NCBI GenBank assembly: GCA_049325315.1 | Contig: JBMONB010000099.1 | Location: 19,836 to 83,835 of the forward strand | Direction of reading: 5' to 3' | Source of the DNA: JAWLHU01 sp049325315 | Lineage (GTDB): Bacteria > Bacillota > Sulfobacillia > Symbiobacteriales > Symbiobacteriaceae | DNA length: 64,000 bases | In this document: piece by piece, positions 24,644-33,958 of the stretch | Numbering within the stretch: position 1 is the first letter of the stretch | How the letters are laid out: each line of letters starts with the position of its first letter | Translations under genes and position numbers: made by a program | Notes under the pieces: model-generated | What the model saw: only the letters and a program-made list of their open reading frames with translations | Told to the model about the DNA's origin: nothing | Database searches by the model: none

Positions 24644-26665
24644 TCACTGTTCGACATAGCGCTGCGCAAATTCCTCCTCAGAGAGGACGAGAATCCCCAA
24701 ATCGCGCGCTTTGTCGAGTTTTGAGCCCGCCGCTTCGCCCGCCAGGACGAAGGAGGTCTTCTTGCTGACAGAGCCCGAAGACTTGCCGCCCAACCGCTCG
24801 ATCAGCTCCTCAATCTCCTTGCGCCCCCAGCGGGTGAGAGTTCCGGTAACCACCACGGTCATGCCGGTGAGCGGCCCTTCGGCGGGGGCGGTCCGCTTCT
24901 CGCCCACCATGTTCACCCCGGCTGCACGGAGCTTGGCCAGCAACTCGTGCGACTTCGGCGAGCGGAAGTACTCGACCACCGAGTCGGCAATCTTGGGCCC
25001 GAGACCATTGATCGCCACCAACTCGTCTGCCGTGGCCTGCTCGACCGCCTCCATGGAGCCGAAATGATCGGCCAGCAGTTTGGCAGCCCGCTCGCCCACG
25101 TGCCGAATGCCCAGGCCGAAAATCAGCCGGTGAATCGGGTTCTGCCGGGTGGCATCGATCGCTGCCAGCAGATTGTCCACCGACTTCTCGCCCATGCGCT
25201 CGATCGCCAGCAACTCCCCCCGCTTCTCCCGGAGGGCGTACAGGTCCGCGGCGTCGTGAATCAGCCCTTCGTCCAGCAGAATCTGCACCAGCGCTTCGCC
25301 CAGCCCCTCAATGTTCATGGCATCGCGCGAGGCAAAGTGGAGAATCGCCCGGTACTGCTGCGCCGGGCAGAGCGGGTTGGGGCAGCGCACCGCCGCCTCG
25401 CCCTCGGCCCGGACCAGGTCGGCCCCGCAGGCGGGGCAGGTGGGTGGGAACTGCCAGGGCATGGTTCCGTCCGGCCGCTTCTCGACCAGGACCCGCACCA
25501 CCTCGGGAATGATCTCGCCCGCCTTGCGGACGATGACGGTGTCACCCACCCGGACATCCTTGGCCCGGATGTTGTCCTCGTTGTGCAGCGTTGCCCTCTT
25601 TACCGTGGTACCGGCGATGCGAACCGGGCGGAGTTCGGCAGCCGGGGTCACCGCTCCGGTCCGGCCCACCTCCAGGCTGATCGCCTCCACCACCGTCTCT
25701 TTCTCCTCCGCCGGGTACTTGAAGGCCACCGCCCAGCGGGGGAACTTGGAGGTAAAGCCCATGCGCTCCCGCTGGGCCAGATTGTTTACCTTAATGACCA
25801 GACCATCGATCTCGTAGGGCAGATCGTACCGCTTCTCCCGCCAGGTCTCCGTCCAGGTGATCACGTCTTCGATCGACTTCGCCAGAATGCGGTGCTCATT
25901 GACCTTAAAGCGCAGCGCCGCCAGCCGCTCCAGGCTGGACCAATGGTCGCTGATCCCCAGCGCCTCAGCCCCCACCAGGTTATAGATGAACGAATCGAGG
26001 CGGCGCTCCCTGGTCTTCCTGGGGTCCTTCTGCCGCAGCCCGCCGGCGGCGGCGTTGCGCGGGTTCTGGAGCAGGGGCTTGCCCTGCGCCTCCAGTTCCC
26101 GGTTCAGTTCCTCCAGGACCCGCTTCTCCATATAGATCTCGCCCCGGACGATCAGCGTCTCAGGAACCAGGCCCGAGGCGGTATCAAGCCGCAGGGGAAT
26201 GGAACCAATGGTGCGGATGTTCTCGGTTACATCCTCTCCCGTCTCCCCATCGCCACGGGTGGCCCCCTGCACAAAGATGCCATTCTCATAGCGCAGCGAG
26301 ATGGAGAGGCCGTCAATCTTCAGTTCGCAGACGTACTCCACCGGCTCGCCCTCCGCCAACTGGCGGACCCTGCGGTCAAAGTCCCGCAGGGACTCCTCGT
26401 CGAAGGCGTTGTCCAGGGAGAGCATAGGTGGGTTGTGAGGCACCTTGGCAAAGTCGGAGACGGGGCGTCCACCCACCCGCTGGGTAGGAGAATCGGGGTG
26501 AATCAGGTCGGGGAACTCCCCCTCCAGCCGCTTCAACTCCAGCATGAGCTGGTCAAACTCGTAGTCAGAGATTTCGGGGTCGTTCAGCACATAGTACCGG
26601 TACTCGTGGTGGCGAATCTCGTCGGAGAGCTGTCTGATGCGCTGTTCGGCCTCTTGCCGGGTCAC
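24644..26665 (-). CDS. ligA: NAD-dependent DNA ligase LigA
   Basis: A 673-residue ligase that joins nicks in replication and repair using NAD+. Domains in order: Ia (HHEYRYYVLNDPEISDYEFD, NAD binding), adenylation with active Lys116 in CELKIDGLSISLRYENG, OB fold, a four-Cys zinc finger (CPACGADL ... CPNPLCPAQQ), HhH repeats and a C-terminal BRCT domain (MTVVVTGTLTRWGRKEIEE). Length is standard and ATG 26665 matches the family start. It stands in its own unit between hairpin terminators. Confidence 0.98.
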   Translation of the reverse strand: MTRQEAEQRIRQLSDEIRHHEYRYYVLNDPEISDYEFDQLMLELKRLEGEFPDLIHPDSPTQRVGGRPVSDFAKVPHNPPMLSLDNAFDEESLRDFDRRVRQLAEGEPVEYVCELKIDGLSISLRYENGIFVQGATRGDGETGEDVTENIRTIGSIPLRLDTASGLVPETLIVRGEIYMEKRVLEELNRELEAQGKPLLQNPRNAAAGGLRQKDPRKTRERRLDSFIYNLVGAEALGISDHWSSLERLAALRFKVNEHRILAKSIEDVITWTETWREKRYDLPYEIDGLVIKVNNLAQRERMGFTSKFPRWAVAFKYPAEEKETVVEAISLEVGRTGAVTPAAELRPVRIAGTTVKRATLHNEDNIRAKDVRVGDTVIVRKAGEIIPEVVRVLVEKRPDGTMPWQFPPTCPACGADLVRAEGEAAVRCPNPLCPAQQYRAILHFASRDAMNIEGLGEALVQILLDEGLIHDAADLYALREKRGELLAIERMGEKSVDNLLAAIDATRQNPIHRLIFGLGIRHVGERAAKLLADHFGSMEAVEQATADELVAINGLGPKIADSVVEYFRSPKSHELLAKLRAAGVNMVGEKRTAPAEGPLTGMTVVVTGTLTRWGRKEIEELIERLGGKSSGSVSKKTSFVLAGEAAGSKLDKARDLGILVLSEEEFAQRYVEQ

Positions 26666-26741
26666 GTGCGATCCCCCTCCCGCAGGTCAGGAAGACTGGT
26701 CTCCCTCTCGGAGATAGCATACCGTGGCCCTGCAGAAAAAA

Positions 26742-26767
26742 CCAGACCCCGGCATGCCGGGGTCTGG
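26742..26767 (-). terminator. Terminator of the lipoprotein gene
   Basis: A fully palindromic 26-base hairpin (CCAGACCCCGGC arm) followed on the minus strand by TTTTTT. It separates the lipoprotein gene from ligA. Confidence 0.9.
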
Positions 26768-26782
26768 CTCATAGCAGAACGC

Positions 26783-27235
26783 TTACTTGACCTCGAAGTC
26801 GACGCTGACCTCGGTGCCCAGGGGCGAGTTGTCGTTGTTGACCAGCTGCACCTTGAGGGTGTGCTTGCCCGGCTTCAGGTCCTTCAGGGCGTATCGCATG
26901 GTGCCGACGTACATCGGCTCGCCGCCGTCGAGGGTCAGGATCGCATGGCCCTCGCCCGGGGCGTTCTTGGGCTCCTTGGGCTCCTTGGCAGCGAAGGTCT
27001 TGTTCCAGGTGAAGCCCTGGGCCTTCATCTCAACCATCGCCACAGCGCCGGCGGCGCTGACCTTCACCTCAAGCTTGCCGTCAGCGGACTTGGCCGTGAC
27101 CGGACCGGCCTTGGCCGGCTCCTCCTGCTTGGGCGCTTCGGCCTTGGGCTGCTCAGCCGGCTTGGACTGGGTGCAGCCGGTGAAGAGCGCAGCAGCAACA
27201 GTAAGAGCCGCAAGAGTCAGAAGCATCTTCTTCAC
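26783..27235 (-). CDS. Small secreted lipoprotein, YtkA/DUF-like beta domain
   Basis: A 150-residue lipoprotein. Signal peptide with lipobox FTGC (Cys at about 21), a Lys/Glu/Pro/Ala-rich linker (about 22-45), then one compact beta domain with GEGHAILTLDGG and LKDLKPGKHTLKVQLVNND. The GKHTLKV pattern is seen in extracellular copper- or ligand-associated beta-sandwich domains of the YtkA kind, but I cannot name a family firmly. GTG 27235 is selected because GGAGGGG lies 9 bases upstream; an ATG three codons later is possible. Single-gene unit with its own terminator. Confidence 0.75.
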   Translation of the reverse strand: MKKMLLTLAALTVAAALFTGCTQSKPAEQPKAEAPKQEEPAKAGPVTAKSADGKLEVKVSAAGAVAMVEMKAQGFTWNKTFAAKEPKEPKNAPGEGHAILTLDGGEPMYVGTMRYALKDLKPGKHTLKVQLVNNDNSPLGTEVSVDFEVK

Positions 27236-27423
27236 TGTGTTGGTCCCCTCCGTCTCTCTCTCGGACATTTGTGAATCGGACTCCGCTACAGAAATTCCTA
27301 CTGAAGCCGAAAAATCCTGCCCCCGTGCGGAAGTCCCAATGTTAGGTTCTTTGCAAAGACCGTTGCGTTGCACGTAATTCGGCGCTTTGCGAAGAACCTC
27401 ATGTCATGCGGAATTCAGCTAGT

Positions 27424-29928
27424 TCACTCGCCTGCGGGCTTCAGATAGAGCGAAACCAATACCTTTTGGCCGACACTGGGAAAGTGCACCGTGACGGTAT
27501 CGCCTCGCACATCGCGCACAATCCCCTCACCGAATCGGGCGTGGACCACACGATCACCGGGTTCAAATGCCGGAGCCGGGCCGGCAGTGGCAGACTGGGA
27601 CGTCTCCTGCATCCGGCGGGCCTCCACCGTCTTACCCCACCCGGAGGCGCCAATGGCCGGCGAGGCGTCGTCATCCTCCATATAGGAGCGCCGGCGCGGC
27701 GCTTCGGACTCCTCTCCCCAGGTGCGCCGGCCTCCACCCCCGCCCCATACCGACGAGGGCGTACCCCAGGCGGAGGCGCTCCGGCCGGGACGGGCGTTCC
27801 CCGCCACCTCTACCAGGTTGGCCGGGATCTCCTGCAGGAAGCGGCTGGGGGCGTTGTAGTTCGACTGCCCCCAGAGCGTCCGGCTGAGGGCGTTGGTCAG
27901 GTAGAGCCGGTAGCGGGCGCGGGTCATGCCCACGTAGCAGAGGCGCCGCTCCTCCTCCATCTGGTTTTCGTCGGTCAGCGCACGGTTGTGGGGGAAGACG
28001 CCCTCCTCCATGCCAATGAGGAAGACAACCGGGAACTCCAGCCCCTTGGCGGTGTGCAGGGACATGAACTTCACCTTGTCCCCGCCCCCGCCCTGGTCGG
28101 CGTCGCTCACCAGGGCCACGGTGGAGAGGAAGATGTCCAGCGAGGTCAGACCCTGGTACTCCTCGCCGGTGGGCATCTCAAACTCGGTGGCCATCGACCG
28201 GAGTTCCTGCAGGTTCTCAATGCGGGCTACACCCTCCAGCGATGGGTCGGCCTTCAGTTCATCGAGGTAGCCGGAGCGGGTCAGCACCTCATCGATCAGT
28301 TCCCCAACCGAGAGATAGGCGCTCATGTTGGTCAACTCTTCGATCATGGCGCCGAACTGCTCCACCTTCTTCTGGTAGGAGCCGGAAAGGCCAGGCACCA
28401 GGGAGCAGTCGATCGCCGCTGTCGCCACGGGGACGTTCCACTGCTCGGCGTAGTCGACCAGTTTATCGATGCTGGCCGGACCCACCCCGCGCTTTGGCGC
28501 CCCAATCGCCCGGCGGAAAGAGAGGGTGTCGGACGGATTCGCCATGATGCGCAGGTAGGAGATTACATCTTTAATCTCCTTGCGCTCGAAGAACTTGAAC
28601 CCGCCGACGATCTCGTAGGGGATCGACTTGCTGACAAAGGCCTGTTCCAGGGCACGGGACTGGGCATGGGTCCGATAGAGCACGGCGAAGTCCTGGTAGG
28701 TGAGCCGGTGGTCAGCGCTCAGCCCCTCGGTGATCAGCCGCTGAACCTCCCCCGCGACGAACCAGGCCTCGTCATTCTCGTCGGAGGCGGTGTAATGCCG
28801 CACCAGGTCGCCGGTGCCGGCCTGGGTCCAGAGCCGCTTCTCCTTTCGGCCCAGATTGCGCCGAACCACCTCGTAGGCGGCGGAGAGGATATTCTGGGTG
28901 GAGCGGTAATTCTGTTCGAGCTTGATCGCCCGGCACCCCGGGTACTGGGCCTCAAACTCCAGAATGTTGGTGATGTCCGCGCCGCGCCAGGAGTAGATGC
29001 CCTGGTCATCGTCGCCCACCACCGCCAGGTTCTGCCTGCGGGCGGCCAGCAGGAAGACCCAGCGATTCTGTACATGGTTGGTGTCCTGGTACTCATCGAC
29101 CAGGATATGCTGGAACTTGTTCTGATAATGCTCCAGAACGTCCGGAAAGCGCTCGAGCAGCTGTACGGTCAGGAGAAGCAGGTCATCAAAGTCCAGGGCG
29201 TTGTTCGACTTCAGCCGCTCCTGGTAAAGCTCGTAGACCTTCGCCACCTGCTGCTGCCAATAGTCCTTCGCCCGGGCGGAGTAGGTCTTGGCGTCCAGCA
29301 TGGCGTTCTTGGCGTTGGAGATGGAGCCCAGTACCGCCCCTGGCTGAAACTGCTTGTCCGAAAGGCCCAACCGTTTGATGCAGTCCTTGACCACCGACTC
29401 CTGGTCGTCGCTGTCGAGAATCACAAAGTTCTTGGCATAGCCAAGCCGCTCGATATCGCGCCGGAGCATGCGGACACAGGTGGAGTGAAAGGTGGAGACC
29501 CAGATCTCCTTCGCCTTGGGCCCCACCAGCGCCTCGACCCGCTCCCGCATCTCAGCGGCCGCCCTGTTGGTGAAGGTAATCGCCAGGATCCGCCATGGGG
29601 AGATTCCCTCGCCCAGCAGGTGGGCAATGCGGCCCGTATCGAGCCGGTTGCCAGACTCCACCTCCTCCCGGAGCACGGCCAGGTCCTCCGGGGCCAGGTC
29701 GCGCGGCGGCATGGCCTCTGGGTTATAGTGGTCGCCAAAGAGAATCAGGTGGGCAATGCGGTGGGCAATCACACGGGTCTTGCCGCTGCCTGCGCCCGCC
29801 AGGATCAGCAGCGGCCCAGCGCCGTGCAGCACCGCCTCCCGCTGCTGGTCATTGAGCCCCTCCAGGAGCGACTGGCGCACCTGATCACGGAGCCGTTGGT
29901 ACTCCCGAACCGATTCGTGGTCAAGCAT
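27424..29928 (-). CDS. pcrA: ATP-dependent DNA helicase PcrA/UvrD
   Basis: An 834-residue superfamily 1A 3'-5' helicase used in repair and recombination. Motifs: Q motif GLNDQQREAVLHGAGPLLIL, Walker A LAGAGSGKTRVI, motif Ia ITFTNRAAAEMRERV, Walker B ILVDEYQDTNHVQ, motif IV EQNYRSTQNIL and motif V/VI SLHTAKGLEFPVVFLIGMEEG, YVGMTRARYRLYLT. A long low-complexity linker (about 690-770) leads to the C-terminal Tudor-like domain that binds RNA polymerase in PcrA (FEPGDRVVHARFGEGIVRDV). ATG 29928. Confidence 0.96.
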   Translation of the reverse strand: MLDHESVREYQRLRDQVRQSLLEGLNDQQREAVLHGAGPLLILAGAGSGKTRVIAHRIAHLILFGDHYNPEAMPPRDLAPEDLAVLREEVESGNRLDTGRIAHLLGEGISPWRILAITFTNRAAAEMRERVEALVGPKAKEIWVSTFHSTCVRMLRRDIERLGYAKNFVILDSDDQESVVKDCIKRLGLSDKQFQPGAVLGSISNAKNAMLDAKTYSARAKDYWQQQVAKVYELYQERLKSNNALDFDDLLLLTVQLLERFPDVLEHYQNKFQHILVDEYQDTNHVQNRWVFLLAARRQNLAVVGDDDQGIYSWRGADITNILEFEAQYPGCRAIKLEQNYRSTQNILSAAYEVVRRNLGRKEKRLWTQAGTGDLVRHYTASDENDEAWFVAGEVQRLITEGLSADHRLTYQDFAVLYRTHAQSRALEQAFVSKSIPYEIVGGFKFFERKEIKDVISYLRIMANPSDTLSFRRAIGAPKRGVGPASIDKLVDYAEQWNVPVATAAIDCSLVPGLSGSYQKKVEQFGAMIEELTNMSAYLSVGELIDEVLTRSGYLDELKADPSLEGVARIENLQELRSMATEFEMPTGEEYQGLTSLDIFLSTVALVSDADQGGGGDKVKFMSLHTAKGLEFPVVFLIGMEEGVFPHNRALTDENQMEEERRLCYVGMTRARYRLYLTNALSRTLWGQSNYNAPSRFLQEIPANLVEVAGNARPGRSASAWGTPSSVWGGGGGRRTWGEESEAPRRRSYMEDDDASPAIGASGWGKTVEARRMQETSQSATAGPAPAFEPGDRVVHARFGEGIVRDVRGDTVTVHFPSVGQKVLVSLYLKPAGE

Positions 29929-30064
29929 GATCGCGGCTCACCTCACTCGATTCCCAGGGAATTCTCGATTGGGTCCGCCTCCTCCTCCAGGAGGGTTCTG
30001 GTGGCCCCGTACATTTGTTCCGTCTGGAACGATAGTTTGTCGTGCCATTTATTTACAGAAAGTG

Positions 30065-30093
30065 TTGACACCGCTGGCTCCACCTGCTAAAGT
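30065..30093 (+). promoter_or_regulatory. Sigma-A promoter of lytic transglycosylase gene
   Basis: TTGACA, a 17-base spacer, then TAAAGT: a near-consensus promoter about 90 bases before the TTG start. Confidence 0.7.
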
Positions 30094-30182
30094 TGTCTCC
30101 GTTGCCGCTTCAGGAGTAATCTTTTACCAATTGATTACTTCACTTACTGATAGCATGTTTGGCTTAAAGGAGGAAGACCGCT

Positions 30183-30848
30183 TTGCTCCGACATCTCCGC
30201 CTGCGCCGCTCTTTCTGGGGTGCCCTCGCGCTGGGCATTCTGGCGGTACCCGCTATGCTTGGCGGGACAGCGGCAGCCCCTGCGGAGAGCCAGGACCAGC
30301 TGCCCCCGCTTGAGCCTAACCCGCTGGCCAAGCTTCCGCCCGATCCGGCTGATCTGCTCGCCGGGCTCCTCGAGTCCCACGCAAGGCAGATCGACGACCT
30401 GGCTCCGGAACGCTTTCGAATGCTTGTGGCAGAGGCTGCACACCGACACCGTCTCGACCCGCGCCTGATCGCTTCAGTCATCACCGTGGAGACCCGGTGG
30501 GATCCCGATGCGGTCGGAGGTCACGGTGAACTCGGCCTCATGCAGATTCTGCCCTCCACCGGCGCTTGGCTGGCCGAGCTCAAGGGCTTGACGAACTATG
30601 ACCTGAGCGATCCGGCCACCAGCATCGAGCTGGGCTCTACCTACCTGGCCCTGCTGGTGGAGGAGTACGGCTCCCCCGAGCGTGCGCTGGCCGTTTACAA
30701 CGGCGGCCCCCGAGCAGCCGAAGGCTGGGAGACCAACATCTACATGCACAAGGTCATGAGGGTGTATAACCAGCGCCCGCCGGCGCCCCCAAAGGCCTAC
30801 CCCACAAAGCAAGACCGCTTCCGTACAACCATATCGCTGGCGAATTAG
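30183..30848 (+). CDS. Secreted lytic transglycosylase (SLT domain)
   Basis: A 221-residue exported murein hydrolase. It has a basic start and signal peptide (about 1-34) and a spacer, then a C-terminal SLT domain (about 85-200) with the catalytic Glu103 in VITVETRWDPDAVGG, the GELGLMQILPSTGAWLA motif and ALAVYNGGPRAAEGW. The start is TTG 30183, decided by AAAGGAGG 9 bases upstream. It is a monocistronic unit between a near-consensus promoter and a bidirectional terminator. Confidence 0.92.
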   Translation: MLRHLRLRRSFWGALALGILAVPAMLGGTAAAPAESQDQLPPLEPNPLAKLPPDPADLLAGLLESHARQIDDLAPERFRMLVAEAAHRHRLDPRLIASVITVETRWDPDAVGGHGELGLMQILPSTGAWLAELKGLTNYDLSDPATSIELGSTYLALLVEEYGSPERALAVYNGGPRAAEGWETNIYMHKVMRVYNQRPPAPPKAYPTKQDRFRTTISLAN

Positions 30849-30860
30849 CCCCGACGAAGA

Positions 30861-30889
30861 AAGCCCTGGCCAGGTTCTGGCCAGGGCTT
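30861..30889. terminator. Bidirectional terminator
   Basis: An 11-base-pair stem (AAGCCCTGGCC / GGCCAGGGCTT) with a 7-base loop between the convergent transglycosylase and kinase genes. Plus-strand tail CCGATTTTGG, minus-strand tail TCTTCG. Confidence 0.75.
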
Positions 30890-30905
30890 CCGATTTTGGG
30901 CTGTG

Positions 30906-33806
30906 CTACTCCGCCTTTGCCTGAAGGGTAACGGTAAAGACGGTCCCCGCCCCCACCTTGGACTCCACCTCGATATGGCCGCCATGGGCCTGAACGATGC
31001 TGTGGCAGAGGGCCAGCCCCAGGCCTGTCCCCTCCTCCTTGGTGGTGAAGAACGGGTCAAAGAGCCGCTTCATGTTCTCCGGAGCGATTCCCACCCCGGT
31101 GTCAGCGACCTGGAGGATGATCTGTTCCCCATCGACACGGGTGATCACAATCGAGAGCCGCCCACCGAAGGGCATCGCCTGCACGGCGTTGATGATCAGG
31201 TTGAGCAGGAGCTGGCGGAACATCTTCGGGTCCAGCAGCGCCCGGGCGCCGGGATCGATCAACCGGTCGACGGTGATCGACTGCCGCTCCAGTTCCGCCT
31301 GGTGCAGCAGGAGCACCTCATCAACGATGGCGCTCAGGTCGGTCAGCGACGGCTGTACCCGGGAGGGCCGAGCCAGGAGGAGCAGGTCCCGGATGATCGA
31401 GTCGATCCGGTCAATCTCGTTGAGCATGATCTGGAAGTACTCGCCCTGTCCTTCCCGTCCCTGGGCCTGGAGCAGCTGCATGAAGCCCCGGATCGCTGTG
31501 AGCGGGTTGCGGATCTCATGGGCCGCGCCCGCGGCCAGCTCAGCCACAGCGGCCAACTTCTCCAGCCGGTGGGTCCGCTCCTCCATCTGCCGGACATGGG
31601 TGACATCACGGGCCTGACAGACAGCGCCCAGCAGCGTGCCGGAGTGATCGCGCAGCGGGGCGATCTGCACCGCCAGGATCAGGGAGCGCCAGCGTGCATC
31701 AACCTCGCCCAGACTCTCGCCGGCCAACGCCCGCTCCACGGGGAAGACCGCCTGCAGTTCAGGTGGCAGGGGTATCCCCTTGCGGTCCAGGCTGCCAAAC
31801 AGCTCATGGGCGGCAGCGTTGGCCAGGGCCAGATTCCCGTCAGGGTCGACGACGACGATCGCCTTCGACAGGTTGTCCAGCAGCGTATCGGTAAACGCCT
31901 TCAGGTCGGAGATATGCTGGATTCGCTCCTCCAGTTCATCCATCAACCGGGCCTTCTCCAGGGCGGTGGCGGCAAGATCTGACATGAGATGGATGAGCCC
32001 GACCTCGCGCGGGGTAAACCAGTGATGGCGAGTCACGCCGACCATCAGGAGGCCAATGGCGTGGCCCTGGCTGATCAGGGGCACGAAGAGCACCGAGCGG
32101 ATCCCCTCCACCCGGGCAATCTCCTGGGCCATCGGGGAGGATGCCTCCTGCAGGTCGACCAGCTGGGTCGGCTCCTGCCGGAGCAGGGCGCGGCTCATGT
32201 AGCCCCCCTGTACGGCAACCTGCCGCCCCACCACGTCGACGAAGCGGAACTCGTGAGTCGCCCGAAAGCGCATGTTCAGGTCGCCCGACAGGTCATCGGC
32301 CATGGCGAGGGCCACCTTGGCGTTCATCAACTGGCCCACCGAGCGCACCAGCACCTGGGCCGCTTCATCCAGGTTCCTGCTGGTGGCGAGAATCGTAGAG
32401 AGCCTTGCCACCGCCTGAACCTCATCGGGCAGTTCGGGGAGCAGTCCCACCTGGCTCCTCACCTGGGTGAGCGCCCGGCGGAACCCCAGCTTGAGCACCG
32501 AGTCTTCCCCGATGCCGCCCACGAGACCCTGTAGCTGACGAATGGTCTGGGGCAACCCCTCTGCGTTCGGGTGCACGGATACCATGTCGCCGATCGTGGA
32601 GATCATGGCATGGAGCACCTCGCGCTGAAAGCGCCCGGTGGCGTGGACCCGGATCCAGTCGACCGCCTCATCGGGGGTCAGGTCCCGCCCTTCCGGGGAG
32701 GTCAGGTAGACAAGGGCGTTGGCCGCCGTGAGCACCTGGGCGCCCAGCGGGATCGCCTCGCCGCCAGCCGGCGGATAGCCCGTCCCATCGAAGGTGGCAT
32801 AGCGGAATCGGATCAGGTTGGCCACATCTTGCAGGACACCGTCCTCCTGAATCCGGCGGACGACCTCCTCGTTGTGGCGCCGGATCTGCACGATCTCTTC
32901 CGGGGTGGGAGGGAAGGGATACCAGAGCGGCAGCGGGGAGTCAGGGGTCAGGGCATCTTGTAGCAGGGTGGCGTAACCGATGGTGCGGAGTTCATCCGCC
33001 GAGAGGTGAAGCGAACGACCCAGTGCGTGGGCCATGCGCATCACTCGCTGTGAGACAGAGCGCCGGGCAGCGCTCTGCCAGGGCGCCAGCCGGAGCAGGT
33101 AGCTGACCGCCCGGTCCTGGTGCAGGGTGGTGAAGATCGGCCCCACGACGCTCTGACCCCAGAGCAGGAGCAGGGCCACCGGCACCTCCACCGGAAAGCG
33201 GATCCGGTGCACCAGGGTCATTATCCAGCCCACTACGAGGAAAAAGAGCGGGACCCACCAGGTCTGCCGCACCACCAGAAGGAAGGATAAGCTGGCCTGG
33301 CGTCCGCGCTCTGGCGCCCGAATCGCCGCCCAGACCAGGTTCAGGAGAATCCAGAAGGCATAGGCCAGAACAAAGGCAGAGGCATCGGTGGGCAGGCCCA
33401 TCAGGAAGCTCTGCCCCGGCTCCGCCACCAGTCGGGAGAGGCCCCAGGCCGTGCCGAGGGTGGCCAGCACGATCAGCGGCCGGTACCACTCCCACAGGCG
33501 GTAGGCGGTGGTAAGGGCCAGCATGCGCACACCGAACTCCACCAAAATCAGAGCCAGACCCGTCAAAATGCCGTTCTGCCAGATCGCATCCAGAATCAGA
33601 CCGGCGATCAGGATCACCCGGGAGCCGGAGGTCGGCATGATGATCGGCCAGCGCATCGCCACGCCGAGCACGGTGCCGTACAGAACCGCAATGTGCCAGT
33701 CGATCGGCTGGGACAGCCAGACCGACACCTCGCGCAAAATAAACACGCCAACCAGGAGGCCCAAACCGCGCAGGAGGGCGGGCGACAACCCCCGCCAGAT
33801 GTCCAT
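30906..33806 (-). CDS. Membrane sensor histidine kinase with degenerate HD-GYP, GAF and PAS domains
   Basis: A 966-residue kinase. Order: six to eight transmembrane helices (1-235); an HD-GYP-like domain (about 245-400) that keeps FDGTGYPPAGGEAIPLGAQ but has QD where the HD pair should be (TLLQDAL, about 283) and RFRY in place of HHER, so metal ligands are lost; a GAF domain (about 455-610); a PAS domain (about 630-745); HisKA with H763 in AAGAAHEIRNPL; and an ATPase domain with N-box LLLNLIINAVQAM, G1 DTGVGIAPE and G2 GTGLGLA. ATG 33806 is chosen for GGGGGA upstream. No response regulator is adjacent, so its partner is unknown. Confidence 0.9.
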   Translation of the reverse strand: MDIWRGLSPALLRGLGLLVGVFILREVSVWLSQPIDWHIAVLYGTVLGVAMRWPIIMPTSGSRVILIAGLILDAIWQNGILTGLALILVEFGVRMLALTTAYRLWEWYRPLIVLATLGTAWGLSRLVAEPGQSFLMGLPTDASAFVLAYAFWILLNLVWAAIRAPERGRQASLSFLLVVRQTWWVPLFFLVVGWIMTLVHRIRFPVEVPVALLLLWGQSVVGPIFTTLHQDRAVSYLLRLAPWQSAARRSVSQRVMRMAHALGRSLHLSADELRTIGYATLLQDALTPDSPLPLWYPFPPTPEEIVQIRRHNEEVVRRIQEDGVLQDVANLIRFRYATFDGTGYPPAGGEAIPLGAQVLTAANALVYLTSPEGRDLTPDEAVDWIRVHATGRFQREVLHAMISTIGDMVSVHPNAEGLPQTIRQLQGLVGGIGEDSVLKLGFRRALTQVRSQVGLLPELPDEVQAVARLSTILATSRNLDEAAQVLVRSVGQLMNAKVALAMADDLSGDLNMRFRATHEFRFVDVVGRQVAVQGGYMSRALLRQEPTQLVDLQEASSPMAQEIARVEGIRSVLFVPLISQGHAIGLLMVGVTRHHWFTPREVGLIHLMSDLAATALEKARLMDELEERIQHISDLKAFTDTLLDNLSKAIVVVDPDGNLALANAAAHELFGSLDRKGIPLPPELQAVFPVERALAGESLGEVDARWRSLILAVQIAPLRDHSGTLLGAVCQARDVTHVRQMEERTHRLEKLAAVAELAAGAAHEIRNPLTAIRGFMQLLQAQGREGQGEYFQIMLNEIDRIDSIIRDLLLLARPSRVQPSLTDLSAIVDEVLLLHQAELERQSITVDRLIDPGARALLDPKMFRQLLLNLIINAVQAMPFGGRLSIVITRVDGEQIILQVADTGVGIAPENMKRLFDPFFTTKEEGTGLGLALCHSIVQAHGGHIEVESKVGAGTVFTVTLQAKAE

Positions 33807-33958
33807 GGGCAGTCCCCCTTCGACCATCAAGTGTTTCTGGTCGTAAGGTTCGGGCAGCGCCTCGGATTATCCTCCAGCCCCAGCTGGCAGGATTTGAGCG
33901 GCCGGTCACCGAACTTACTCTGTTTAGGGAACGTATGCCCAAGGAGGGAGGGAGAATC

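Noticed and set aside
24947..27274. Open frame of about 775 codons on the plus strand
   Set aside because: Antisense to ligA and the lipoprotein gene; no domain, no plausible start region.
27406..30090. Open frame of about 890 codons on the plus strand
   Set aside because: Antisense to pcrA, whose helicase motifs are all present on the minus strand.
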